Below, piece by piece: positions 44,048 to 56,082 of a DNA stretch of 64,000 nucleotides. The stretch's first letter is position 1, and each line of letters opens with the position of its first letter. Below the pieces are notes generated by a model. The model made no database searches, was not told the DNA's origin, and worked only from the letters and a program-made list of their open reading frames with translations. Made by a program: the position numbers and the translations under genes. Origin of the DNA: Mimachlamys varia (taxonomy: Eukaryota; Mollusca; Bivalvia; Pectinida; Pectinidae); assembly GCA_947623455.1 (NCBI GenBank), contig OX392529.1:52657186-52721185 (forward strand), written 5' to 3'.

Positions 44048-47000
44048 CTGAAATAAATAAATAAAGAAATATTGTCTTTATTATATAACGTGTAACGACC
44101 TTTTATTTATAAACTTAAAAAGTACGTATTCAAAGGCAATAATAAATCAATATATGACACTTCCTCGATGACTTTATACAAATTAATTATGACAGTATTT
44201 CCTAATTTTATCTTGATATATTTACATTCTGATTCGTTCTTCTCTATATGAATATACCAACTGTAAATAACAAACACCAGGCTATGAATACAACATGCAT
44301 ACATCAATTCACGTGGATTATTTATGGCATAATATACAGCTCTTGTTCGATGCGAGTTTTGTCGCTCCGCTTCGGATGACATGGAGAACGCCCCTGTGCC
44401 AAACGCTCAAATGGCTACGATTAATTATTGGCCCCAATTTAACTTATTATGCCTTTGTATACACTCATACACAATCCGACGGCATCCTGGGATATCCTTG
44501 GTATACGCTCACATACGCTTTGACAATCCGTTAAGATCCGTGATTGGTGATTGACTACTTCTGCGATTTCATTTCAAAAAGGCATGTGATTATCAACGTA
44601 ACGCTGCATTCAAACATACGTTGCACACTACCATTTTCATGCGTTCATTTTTTTTAAAATATAACAGTCTAAGATTGTTTTTGCGACGATTATGTGGCAA
44701 TATCGGCATACAAAAGTAATATTGTTCAAGTCAATATGCCCACACACATTCACATCAACAGAAATACAGACCCATATAGTATACGACTTGAGCTAATATG
44801 AGGAATATATACTAGGTCGATAATATATTCTAAACAAACATAAACAACACGGAAGAAGATATATTTCACGATGTTTTGTACTTTATGAATAATTTTACGC
44901 AGACCTTGCCGTTTTTTACTGCCACGTTTATGAATAACGAGAAACCCTAAAGGATGGGATGTCATCTTTACACAGATGATTACCGCCTTTAACATCACGA
45001 AGGACAAACCTTGTAACCTGAAGACCCGGTCGTTAAGGACATATGTTAAGATTGTGTTGGCGACCTAATTTGTTGCATATAAAAGAATCTAGAGCCCAGT
45101 ATTGATCAACAGAGCACATTGACGTAAGAAATGAAGGTCAATCAGTATGAATCGAAGTTCGGGTAGTTTACTTCCTAGTTGCATTATAAAAGTACAATAA
45201 GAAAACGTACACTGGACATTTTTGAGGGTGTATTTGTTTCTGCCGAATTCAATACCATATAATAATAATAACAATGATAATTCGGGGTTCTTATATACTG
45301 CCTTATCACAACCTAAAGGTCGTCTTAAAGTGGTTCACAAATCATTATCCGTGATTTTATGGCCATAGCAACCAGCCCGGATCGTTCTCATCTCCATGTG
45401 GAATATACAACCGGTGCTGCCATTTCGGCGCTCACGGCTAGCATTCTACAATTTCCAGCACTGCCCAACCACGTACGCATTTACAGCCAAGTAGACTGGA
45501 ACAAGCGGATTAAAGTATCTTGCTCAAGGATATCACTCCTTGTGCAGCTTATATAATTTATTTTCAAATACTTTGCAATTTTCATAAACAATGAAGTGGT
45601 CGATCAATTTTAATTTTGATTTCACCTGGGTTTTGGAGTCGAACACCCCACCTTTAGGGGTTCAAATGATGTCGTCAAAGGCTAAACTGATTGAATTTTG
45701 AAAAATTCCTGTGTTTGGTAGCATCCTCGATATACAGGGGTAACGCTCAGCTATACAGCGTAGGTAAGCGTAACCCCTGGATATCGACAATGGTTCCAGG
45801 GGTGTAGACAGTAAAAGTGTGCGTAACCCCTGGATATCGAGGATGACCCCATGGGTGTAGAGAGCGTAGGTGAGCGTAACCCCTGGATATCGACGATGGT
45901 TCCAGGGTGTGGAAAGCTTATGTGAGCATAACCTCTAGATTCCGAGGATGGTTCAAGGGGTGTAGAGAGCGTGGGTGAGCGTAACCCCTGAATATCGTAG
46001 ATGGTTCCAGGGTTGTAGAGAGCGTAGGTGAGCGTAACCCCTGGATATCGAATATGGTTTAGTCGGAGAAAATTGCTATCCTTTTAATGTCGCTTACCTC
46101 ATCGTTCTCGACATAACAGGATGCACCACCGCCATGTATCGATCTATCCCAATGGCCGTCAACGTCATAACATGGAGAGACATGCAGCACACCATCAGGT
46201 AGGACGCAAGTTTACCTGTAATTAAACGAGTTAGCTATTAACAAGAGAACACGTACCATACAGTTGTTGGTATTTCCAGCTGAGATTGTTTGATAATGGA
46301 AACGGCAGGTTACTACTTAGGATAATTTCCAATAATTACTGGAAATCTCAATCCATAAATATACAGTTACTATTGTGTAGGTGAATGACATTTCATTTCA
46401 TCTTATAAGAAATCACTAACTTGATAGTAACATCCCTACTTGTTTACAAACAAAACAATATGACATACTAATCAGCACATACAAGGATAAAAAACATTTC
46501 CACTGAAACTTAATTAAAATCTCCCGAATTCTAGCCATAGAATAACGAATCAACTGCGACATGTTAATACCTCAATTCTCACTTTGATCACTTGGCATTT
46601 ACTTGATTGTGATTTAGATTTTCGCCGATTAAGCAGCGGATTATCATCCTTTTGAAACACCTTGTATTACTCCTTGTTCGTTTTCAAGGGGGACCGTAAA
46701 AAATTATCTAACTTTTGTTCATAGTTTTTTGTCAATAGTTTATTCTTTTTTTTATTTATTTTGTTTGTTTGTTAACATTTCGGTATTCTCATATTATTTC
46801 TTTATACTTATGACTACCTTTTTGTATCTCATACCCAGTGAGTTGGTAAAAACTATGTGTATACGAATTCCTTTATAAATTACAGCCAAAACAAAAATCG
46901 AAATATATTATTGAGAACATATAACAAATTAACCATTAATTATGACTAAGGGTTGTTATCCACGTGAAGTGTCCAATTGATTGATAGTCCGAGGGCCATT

Positions 47001-50000
47001 TAAGGACTAAACATTATATTGGCGGGTGGTCTGGTGGTGCAGTTCATAGCGCACTTGCCTTTCACCAAAGCTACTTGGGTTCGAATCCTGATAGGCGGAA
47101 ATAAAACATGAACAGCTAGCGCGGTGCATGCTATTTTCCTGTTATGCAGTGGGCGTTCATATCGCCTATAAGTCGAAACAGAATGCAGTTTAATGCTTAA
47201 ATGAACATGAGATTGTTATTTCGCAGTGATGAAATACGCCGTTTTGATATGTTGACTGGTATCAACGTAGCTATTGACAACTGATGTACGCTCTGCAGAG
47301 ATAATTGAGGAGATCATGTACAACGGATGTTTCCTTATATGATCACAATCCTTATTGTTTCTGATTCAATGATATACTTTGTAGATCGGGTTGCCTTTGT
47401 TTCAAATGATACATATAGCTTTTTTTATAGTTTCTACCATAGTAACGCTTTTCAAAGGCAAATTCAAAACTCAGGGTTAAAACAACACAAAATACTCAGG
47501 GCGACTTGAGTCACCATCAATCGGGAACCGTCGGCACTTTCCGTAAACGAGAAAATACTTTTTTTACTATAATATTTTCTCGTTTTCGGAAAATGCCGAC
47601 GGTTCCCGATTGGAGTCACCAAGTGTTCCGGAAGAGTCCTAGCCGGAACCTATTGGACCGGAAGGGTCAGAGACAGAACTAGGCCAGTCTGTGTGTAAAC
47701 TTAGTCCTAAAAGACATACTACCAATGAAGAAAGGAAAATGACCTCCAAATCGATAAAGATCGCAAGGGAATAAAGTTCCCTAATAATAGAAAAGATGTC
47801 ATAAGCTAAACTAAAAACGTCAATTCCTGAAATTATACCACTACCATGCCCACTTCATGTAAAAGGATCAGGCATGTATACTACGTTCCTTTTCTGTGGG
47901 TTCATTAAATTAAAAACAAAACATCAAAGGATGGACCGCACTAATATAACAGAAATGATTCCGTACCGTCAAGGAGAAAACAACCAGACTAATATCAGAG
48001 TTTTAAATATGAGGACCAGACTAATTTCAAGGGATAATAAAGGAGTGAACCAGGCTTATATAAGGGACAAAATCAAGGAGAAAACCAGGCTTATATAAGG
48101 GCCAAAATCAAGGAGTGAACCAGGCTTATATAAGGGACAAAACCAAGGAGTGAACCAGGCTTATATAAGGGACATAATCAAGGAGAAAACCAGGCTGATA
48201 TAAGGAAGCCAATCAAGGAAAGAACAAGGTTATATAAAAGGGAGATAATCAATGAGAGACCAGGTATATATAAGGGAGACAATCAAGGAGAGAACAAGGT
48301 ATATATAAGGGAGACACTCAAGGAGAGAACCAGGTATATATAAGGGAGACACTCAAGGAGAGAACAAGGTATATATATAAGTGAGACAATCAAGGAGAGA
48401 ACCAGGTTATAAAAAAGGGAGATAATCAAGGAGAGACCAGGTATATATGGGAGACACTCAAGGAGAGAACAAGGTATATATATAAGTGAGACAATCAAGG
48501 AGAGAACCAGGTTATAAAAAAGGGAGATAATCAAGGAGAGTACCAGGTTATAAAAAAGGGAGATAATCAATGAGAGACCAGGTATATATAAGGGAGACAC
48601 TCAAGGAGAGAACAAGGTATATATATAAGTGAGACAATCAAGGAGAGAACCAGGTTATAAAAAAGGGAGATAATCAATGAGAGACCAGGTATATATAAGG
48701 GAGACACTCAAGGAGAGAACAAGGTATATATATAAGTGAGACAATCAAGGAGAGAACCAGGTTATAAAAAAGGGAGATAATCAAGGAGAGTACCAGATTA
48801 ATATAAGGGAGACAAACAAGGAGAGAACCAGGTATATATAAGGGAGATCATCAAGGAGAGAACAAGGTATATATAAGGGAGACAATCAAGGAGAAAACCA
48901 GGTATATATAAGGGAGATCATCAAGGAGAGAACAAGGTATATATGAGGGAGACAATCAAGGAGAGAACCAGGTATATAAAAGGGAGATAATCAAGGAGAG
49001 ACCAGGTATATATAAGGGAGACAATCAAGGAGAGAACCAGGTATATAAAAGGGAGATAATCAAGGAGAGACCAGGTATATATAAGGGAGACAATCAAGGA
49101 GGGAACAAGGTATATATATAAGTGAAACAATCAAGGAGACAACCAGGTTATATAAAAGGGAGATAATCAAGGAGAGTACCAGATTAATATAAGGGAGACA
49201 AACAAGGAGAGAACCAGGTTATATAAAAGGGAGATAATCAAGGAGAGTACCAGATTAATATAAGGGAGACAAACAAGGAGAGAACCAGGTTATATAAAAG
49301 GGAGATAATCAAGGAGAGTACCAGATTAATATAAGGGAGACAAACAAGGAGAGAACCAGGTATATATAAGGGAGATAATCAAGGAGAGTACCAGATTAAT
49401 ATAAGGGAGACAAACAAGGAGAGAACCAGGTATATATAAGGGAGATAATCAAGGAGAGAACAAGGTATATATAAGGGAGACAATCAAGGAGAAAACCAGG
49501 TATATATGAGGGAGACACTCAAGGAGAGAACCAGATATATATTAGGGAGACAATCAAGGAGAAAACCGGGTATTTATATAAGGGAGACACTCAAGGAGAG
49601 AACCAGAAATATATAAGGGAGACAATCAAAGAGAGAACCAGAAATATATAAGGGAGACAATCAAGGAGAGAACCAGGCTTATATAAGGGAGACAATCAAG
49701 GAGAGAACCTAGTTTATATAAGGGAAACAATCAAGGAGAGAACCTAGTATATATAAGGGAGATAATCAAGGAGAGAACCAAGTATATATATACATATAAG
49801 GGAGATAATCAAGGAAAGAACCAGGCTTATATAAGGGAGACAATCAAGGAGAGAACCGGGCTTATAAAAGGGAGACAATCAAGAAGAGAACCAGTTATAT
49901 ACAAGGGAGACAATCAGGAAGAGAACCAGGCTTATATAAAGGAGACAATCAGGGAGAGAACCAGGTAAATATAAAGGAGACAATCAGGGAGAGAACCAGG

Positions 50001-53000
50001 TATATATAAGGGAGACAATCAAGGAGAGAACAGAAATTTATATAAGGAAAGTAATCAAAGAGAACCACTTATATATAAGGGAGACAATCAAGGAGAGAAC
50101 CAGGTATTTATATAAGGGAAGTAATCAAAGAGAACCACTTATATATAAGGGAGACAATCAAGGAGAGAACCAGGTATTTATATAAGGGAAGTAATCAAAG
50201 AGAAACACTTATATATAAGGGAGACAATCAAGGAGAGAACCAGGTATTTATATGAGGGAAGTAATCAAAGAGAACCACTTATATATAAGGGAGACAATCA
50301 AGAAGAGAACCACGTATATAATATACTATTTATATAAGGGAGAGAATTCAGGAGAAATCTAAGCTTATAAAACAGAGACAAGCAAGTAGTCATCTAGACT
50401 TATATAAAGGAGAAACAGGCTAAAATAAGGGAGACAGAAATGAGAAACCAGGCTTATATATACCTTATATTACCGGTTGTAAATATTAATATCCAATATC
50501 AACCGGCGGGGTAGAGGGTGAGAGAATTGTTTATGGAAACTTAATGCCAGGCGTCCACCTACATGTCTGCCCTGTCTTGCAATGACGCACTTCCTGCCTG
50601 GCGATGTGATATGTAACGGCAGCTTTTCCGTACGATATTTCATTCTTGTTGGATTTATGAGGTGTTAGCTTAACCGATAGTATCGTTGTGAACTGACACA
50701 AGATTTCTTGACAATTGAAACTACAAAACAAATTGTTCCTATAAGTTTTGAAGTATATTTTACCAATTACCGACAGAATTTATAGGAGTTTCTTCCCTTG
50801 TATCACATATGATAAAATTGGCTTTTTTATTTATTTTTTTATATTTTATTTTTTTGTAACTTAGAACACTGCTTTTAAAATCTTTTTTTTTCTTTTAAAA
50901 AATACCAATAAAGATTTGAGAGTGAAAAAAAGAAATCTCGTCCTTTTGATTAGTCAAACATGTCAAATATAAAGATCGTTTGTTAATGTTTATCTAATTA
51001 TGTGGAAGCTTTATTCGTAAATTAAATTTTGATTTAATTACGTAATATACTTTTCTGTGAATAAAAAATGAATGAAAGAAAACCAGAACTCTAACAAGCA
51101 ACCATGTATATCCGTCCGTAGTTATGATGGCTATAAGACATCTTAACGCGTGCTATTATCATCTGTTGTTGTGAACAGCGATTTACCTTCATTTCACTTG
51201 GAAACGTATGATACTATAATACAACACCACTCTGTTATTAAATCATAACCTTGATTTCTGTTTGTTAACAGGGGGCTGTAGGCTAATTTACGAAGTCAAG
51301 AAATATGCTACTTCTTTTGTCCAGGTTTAGAATACAAGGAGCGGTATTGAAATGTATCGATCGATATGTAACACATGGCAACGAGATGGTTAATTATATT
51401 TGAAATAACACCGTAACATTGTGTTGTCCTAGTTACAGCAGCATCAATTAAGACAATAAAATGCGTTGTCATGGTTACCGTATCAATAAAAACAGTAAAT
51501 ATATTGTTACAGTTAAATGTACATCAATTAAAACAATAACAATGCGTTGTCTTTTTCACAGCATCAATTAAAACAGGAACAATGTGTTGTCTTGGCTACA
51601 GCAACATCAATTAAAACCGTAACAATGTGTTGTCTTTTTCACAGCATCAATTAAAACAGGAACAATGTGTTGTCTTGGCTACAGCAACATCAATTAAAAC
51701 CGTAACAATGTGTTGTCCTCGTTACAACAACATCTATTAAAACAGTAACAATGTGTTGTATTTGTCACAGCATCAATTAAAACAGTCTTTAATCATGACG
51801 ACAGTATTCTATTTATAGTAACAGTGACCTTATTTTTGACCATTTAAGGTTAAGACGTAAATAAATATACATGTTGAAGCTTCACAATCAATAAAGAAAT
51901 GTTTACTAAGCTCAAGAAGGGAGAAGTGTATGTACATGTATAAATATGAAGGAGTGTTCTTTTTAAAATGCTCATTAGTATGCCTTGTTACGTTTGAAAA
52001 GATATCCCAGTTATTTGGACATTTATTTGGATGTGACATTTATATGGCGGTGTCGTCAACGAAGCAGAAAACACACACTCTTCTGGAACACTTGGTTTTG
52101 TTCTCTCATACCTGATTTCTGGTCCCAAGTTAATCGATTTTGAAAAGTTCGGATTATGGTTTGTTGACGTTCGGTATTCTCTAGTTTCTATGATAGCTCG
52201 ATCGATTGAGCGTAAGACTAGTAGCCAGATGTTCCGGGTTTGAATCCTGGCGGAGTCATTTAAATAAATAATGACCTCTGTTACATGTGTAAAGACATTA
52301 CTTTAAAGCAAGTTTGAAATGTAAACTCGTTTAAGAATCAAGTAAATTAACTTGTCAAACGGGAATTTTCTCCTTAAAAATTATTTTTAATAAAAAGAGA
52401 GTTTCTGTTTTTGAAATAGTGCAATACCTGGTTCCATCATAATAGATGGAGTATGTTGCACACGGTGACCATAGCATTCATAGGTATTTGGGTGGTAGGG
52501 TGATGCAGTGGAAAGAACACATGCCTTTCACCAAGGCGACCGGAGTTTGATTCCCCCACCAGACGTGAAAAGGTATGGGGTCACAAACCCGATCACGTGG
52601 GTTTTCTCCGGGTGATCCGGTTTCTTCCCACAATAAGACCAATCGCGCGTTAACATCCGGGCCAACAAGAGTGATTAATATAAGTTGGATAACTTGTTTC
52701 ATAATTGTTGTTTTTTTCACAACTAATATATATCAAGTTTTCTTTACACGTTTTACTGACCGTGGTTTGATAACAGGTAACATCATCTCCATTTTTGTTG
52801 ACGGTGATACTGTTTACAGACCGTGGCCTGGTTCGTTGATTGCGTCACTTCCTTTTAACTAATGTGCAAGAAAAGTTTGGTATTGTTAGTAGTTTCAGTA
52901 TAATTATGCATTGTTGTTTCAGTAGATGCATAATATAGTTTACATGAATGTATTGTTGTTTTTTTTATTTTAAGAGATAAAATAGTTAATTAATAAGTTT

Positions 53001-54723
53001 ACAACATTTGATACGGCGCCCTATCTAGCAATCGAATGCTACAAATGTACTTTAAAGATACATCAATCTGATTAAAATACAGATTCTGTTCTCACTCCGT
53101 TTTACAAGGATCTGACAACATCTCATAAGAGGTCACGTTCAGATGACCTTTGTCGCCTCTTCACTTAACACTAAAATAATTTTCCAATGACCTGTCATCT
53201 TGCAGCAAGTCATTTCGTCACATTATTCCACATGAACGTTTTGGTGACGAAATGACTAAACGGACATATGCGATTATGCAAGCTTTGTCGCCGTCAAGAT
53301 TCTGACAGTAGTAATTTGATTGGCTAATGCCAAAGGTCATCGGGACATGACCCCCCCCCCCCCCCCCTATGGGATTTTCTCAGATCTTAACGCAGCAGAG
53401 AGAAGTTTACGGAATGGCGCGGAGATCAAGATATGATTTTCATCAGATTGAAGGTACATTGGTATATAATTCAATAAAATCATTACAATCAGCTTAAACA
53501 ATTAATTAAATTGCAAAAGCCGCCGTATCTGACGTTTACCACTAGTTATATGCCACTTGTTATTATCTTCGTGTGTGTGTATGCCGGAGATGTATTGTGT
53601 TCTGTTAGTCGTGAGACCGTTCTTCTAATGACATCTTTTACATAACACCACCTCACTTGAATACCAGTACATATACCAACAACACCCATCCATGTTGGAG
53701 TTTTGTGAGCAGGAAAAAACACTTTCATTGGATGTTATATGCATACGATAACTTCGGGGATTGAACCCCGATCATCTAAGTTCGCTCATATTGAAAATGA
53801 AACAGCAATTCAAACACTGTATCAAACAATATATTGTAATACATTGTATGCTATGTAGTTTGTGATACAGTGTATGTATTTTTTTTTAAATACGTTTTTT
53901 CATAAAATATAATTATGCATTGTTTGATAAAATGTACGTTTTGTTTGTTACAGTGTATAAGTTGTTCGTTACGCTATATATATATATTGTTTGATACAGT
54001 GTATATTTAGTTTATTATTTTAATACAGTGAATTAGTATTTTCATTATTACATGTATAATGAGCATTTTCTTCAACAAATGTTGTTTTTATATTGTATGC
54101 ATTAAAATGTTTGGAAAGGCGGGTTTCAGTATACCGCGTAAGAAGAATATGTATATTACATAAGTTATTTTTTGCAGTATTTGCTAACCACATAAGCGTT
54201 CAAGTAATAAATTCGTTTTTTTTATAAATGTATTTATTTATAATCATTATTCAAAACCAACGATAACATCTGATGATAATGCATTTTTTATGAAATTGAT
54301 AATTCACTTATTGTATTTTTAATTAAAAATAAAGTATATTAGATACTTACAAAGCGTATTTCCGAAGGGCCAGTATGAAATCCAATAGAATACGGCAGTA
54401 AAAGGCACACACAAACACAGGTACAATAAGTCCACTACAGCAAGATTCAGCAAATACATGTTGGTTATTGTTCTGAAAGTCTTATTACGTAGAAACACGA
54501 AAATTACTAACGAGTTCCCCAAAATGCCAACGATGAAAATGACTAGGAAAACGAGTGGAACAATTCGCCTTTCTGTGACGTCAGCTTCGCTCTCCGGCAC
54601 AAATGTGTAATTAAGATTAAGGTTCATTAAATCATCCGCCGAATCATTAAAATTTTGAAAAACATTTTCAGCGTAAAAATCAAAATAATCTGAGAAAGGT
54701 GATGACCCGTGATAGTCGTCCAT
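43333..54723 (-). CDS. Class A (rhodopsin-type) neuropeptide GPCR
   Basis: Three coding exons, join(54351..54723, 46098..46215, 43333..44047), 1206 nt, 401 residues, phases matching. An extracellular N-terminus with sequons at N26 and N38 and no signal peptide; TM1 with GN at 69-70; TM2 with LAVVD (D98); Cys125 and Cys201 for the conserved disulfide; DRY at 149-151; CWLP at 278-281 in TM6; NPVIY at 317-321 in TM7; and a cytoplasmic tail of about 80 residues with Cys after helix 8. The WPFG before Cys125 and the overall pattern fit peptide receptors of the galanin, allatostatin-A or kisspeptin group, signalling through G proteins at the plasma membrane. The exact ligand cannot be told. Introns of 8.1 and 2.05 kb are full of repeats. 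Upstream non-coding exons, if any, were not identified. Confidence 0.9.
44050..45260. other. GPCR intron 2, 3' part
   Basis: AT-rich, no exon recognised. Confidence 0.45.
45262..45550 (+). repeat. Dispersed invertebrate repeat
   Basis: GGGGTTCTTATATACTGCCT, CCTAAAGGTCGTCTTAAAG, CATCTCCATGTGGAATATAC, AAGTATCTTGCTCAAGGATA. I recall this as a common bivalve repeat; its 65-codon frame is not a gene. Confidence 0.45.
45725..46075 (+). repeat. Palindromic minisatellite CCAGGGGTGTAG...AACCCCTGG
   Basis: About six units of about 57-60 bp, each with inverted CCAGGGGT/ACCCCTGG and GGATATCGA between units. It ends 23 bp from the exon 2 donor of the GPCR. Confidence 0.85.
46098..46215 (-). CDS. GPCR exon 2: TM3 and DRY
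   Basis: A 118-nt exon after TTACAG. Reads KLASYLMVCCMSLHVMTLTA, IGIDRYMAVVHPVMSRTM, donor GTAAGC. Too short to stand out as an ORF, but both phases join correctly. Confidence 0.88.
46220..47020. other. GPCR intron 1, start; weak retroelement 3' repeat
   Basis: 46600-46790 holds a decayed copy of the 3' repeat (GCATTTACTTGATTGTGA, GAAACACCTTGTATTACTC, TTTCGGTATTCTC). Confidence 0.4.
47021..47105 (+). mobile_element. tRNA-derived SINE head
   Basis: GGTGGTCTGGTGGTGCAGT (A box region), CTTTCACC, and the B box GGGTTCGAATCCTG. Stems do not pair well enough for a working tRNA. Confidence 0.55.
47508..47621. mobile_element. Palindromic MITE with 9-bp target duplication, copy 2
   Basis: Element 47517-47612: CAATCGGGAACCGTCGGCAC...TGCCGACGGTTCCCGATTG. 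GAGTCACCA flanks both sides exactly, with one extra T at left. Confidence 0.8.
48030..50460 (+). repeat. 2.4-kb satellite, about 35-bp unit, TATATAAG-rich
   Basis: Very roughly 65-70 units of AACCAGGTATATATAAGGGA, GACAATCAAGGAGAG with subfamily blocks (TTATAAAAAAGGGAGATAA; GTACCAGATTAATATAAGG). GPCR intron 1. Minus-strand frames rich in Ile, Leu and Tyr are artefacts. Confidence 0.92.
50461..51414. other. GPCR intron 1, nothing recognised
   Basis: AT-rich; a T-rich block at 50820-50895. Confidence 0.4.
51415..51790 (+). repeat. 45-bp minisatellite
   Basis: About eight units of CAGCATCAATTAAAACAGGAACAATGTGTTGTCT with an alternating longer form (CTACAGCAACATC). Confidence 0.8.
52020..52190 (+). 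mobile_element. Dispersed retroelement 3' repeat, copy 5
   Basis: TTTATTTGGATGTGACA, TATGGCGGTGTCGTCAACG, CTTCTGGAACACTTGG, TTCGGATTATGGTTTG. It ends at GGTATTCTCTAG next to a tRNA-like piece. Confidence 0.55.
52188..52260 (+). mobile_element. tRNA-like sequence (SINE head, Thr-like)
   Basis: TAGCTCGATCGATTGAGC, an ACTAGTAGCC anticodon-like loop, and GGGTTTGAATCCTGGC. The B box departs from GGTTCGA and the acceptor ends do not pair, so not called as a tRNA gene. Confidence 0.45.
52491..52740 (+). mobile_element. SINE with tRNA-like head and conserved body
   Basis: Head GGTGGTAGGGTGATGCAGTG, CTTTCACC, GAGTTTGATTCC; body CACGTGGGTTTTCTCCGGGT, TCCGGTTTCTTCCCACAATA; tail ATATAAGTTGGATAACTTG. 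Confidence 0.65.
53055..53459 (-). mobile_element. 387-bp MITE with 9-bp target duplication, copy 2 (inverted)
   Basis: Element 53064-53450 is the reverse complement of 34284-34671, with CAATCTGATTAAAAT and ATCAGATTG ends. Flanks AAGATACAT and AAGGTACAT. A C-tract at 53351-53367 has expanded. Confidence 0.8.
53800..54030. repeat. Degenerate TTTGATACAGTGTAT repeat
   Basis: Irregular repeats of TTTGTGATACAGTGTATG and TTGTTTGATACAGTGTAT, period about 50 bp, in GPCR intron 1. Confidence 0.5.
54351..54723 (-). CDS. GPCR exon 1: N-terminus, TM1, TM2
   Basis: ATG GAC GAC TAT start, no in-frame ATG upstream close by. Acidic N-tail, then TM1 and TM2, ending WPFGNTL plus one base before GTAAGT. Confidence 0.88.
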
Positions 54724-55670
54724 GTTGCTGTTACTAAGTGTCGTCTGCTCGCTGTCTTACTCCTCTTGAACTCGCGGCACAAAGAGGAAAATACCCCACA
54801 GCGCAAGTCACACAGCGACGTCTATAACGTAACGCTCTTATACCTAGAGTAAAAGCCGATTTATTTCTGTGTGACCTTCATGAAAATAGATCAATACTGG
54901 TGAAATAATCAACAATTAACGAAATTGTAACGTTTGGATCAACAACAACAAAAATAAATAAATAAAAAGGATAAAATATTTGCAAATTGAAAAATTGCTA
55001 TATCCTAAGCCGGACATACTGTAAACACATATCTTATGTAAAAAAAAAACTGTCTAAATTGAACAAATATTTGAAAGGGGGAAAATGGATAAAAGGTAAG
55101 ATGTCAAAAATCTATTTCCGTTGAAACGAAGGAAAATCGAGTAATCAATTATATTGTGTTTACAGAACCAAGTTTTACAATAATGAAATATTTCATGAGT
55201 TCATTAAAGGGACAATTTATTAAATCATTCAAAATAGCGCAAAACTGGATTATTTTAGCAACAATTCTTCTAAATATGTTGAGTAAAGCGGGTTTAACGG
55301 TTGACTTAGAAGTTATCGATAAGTCCTTGGTTTTAACTGACAGCGGGCTCAGTAAGACGCTAGCTACAGCGCGTGGCCGTCAGTCTGTGACTATTGTGTG
55401 GATGGGTGTTCTGGGGTCGATGACCGGTTGTTTGTGGGCATTGTCTTTCAAATGACGACAATTGCAAAAGTGCACCCATACTCGCAGACAGTCTTGGAAG
55501 GATTAGAGAATGACGTAAATGAAGAACGTGGTTCTTTTCCAGCCTGTAGCATCAAGGTCATATATACTTTTCTGTTTTTTCGCAAGTAAACAATGTTTTT
55601 TGAAGAAAAAAAACGAAATATTAAGGCGACACAATACAGACAGCTATTTTATCAGCGTTTAAAATTCGTT
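54724..55670. other. GPCR 5' flank
   Basis: No clear TATA or 5' exon identified. AT-rich with poly-A runs; short random frames only. Confidence 0.4.
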
Positions 55671-56082
55671 TTTTCTAACATAGATGTTCAATACATACAT
55701 TGTTAAGCTGAAAGTGTTAATTAATAACTGTTATAACCAACAATTCAAAATTGTGTCTATGAAAGTGGCGGACCCAATAGATTTAGCATATAAGTTACTC
55801 ACCTATTTTTTCTTACATAGGTGTTCAATATACATTCATTGTTTAGCTGAAAGTGTTAATAGTCAACTTGGTAAATTTATTTTTGAAGCTAATAAGTTGA
55901 GAACTTGGATAATATACTCCGTTCTCCACTATCTAATGCTTGACTTCTGTTGTATACTATGTGATGTATATCATGTATGTACTGATCGGCCTTAAGGCCA
56001 AAAGTTAATAAATGAATTAAATTAATGACTGTTATATAACCAACAATTCATGTATTAAATAGTGTCTATGAAAGTGTCGGAC
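55671..56082 (+). repeat. 110-bp tandem duplication, second copy interrupted
   Basis: Unit 55671-55789 (GTTCAATACATACATTGTTA, GTGTCTATGAAAGTGGCGGA) repeats from 55808. The second copy is split at about 55862-56023 by about 165 bp ending GATCGGCCTTAAGGCC, AATAAATGAATTAAATTAAT, a LINE/SINE-like tail. Confidence 0.6.

Noticed and set aside
45359..45556. 65-codon plus-strand frame (EYTTGAAISALTASILQF)
   Set aside because: I recall this as a common non-coding bivalve repeat whose frame is often open.
48283..49130. Minus-strand frames rich in LSLIVSLIY
   Set aside because: Translation of the 35-bp satellite, no start or splice context.
48030..50460. CRISPR array
   Set aside because: Repeats are contiguous without unique spacers, and the DNA is animal.
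52188..52260. tRNA gene
   Set aside because: The B box and anticodon-like loop are present but acceptor and D stems do not pair, and it joins a repeat; a SINE head is likelier. Same for 47021-47105.
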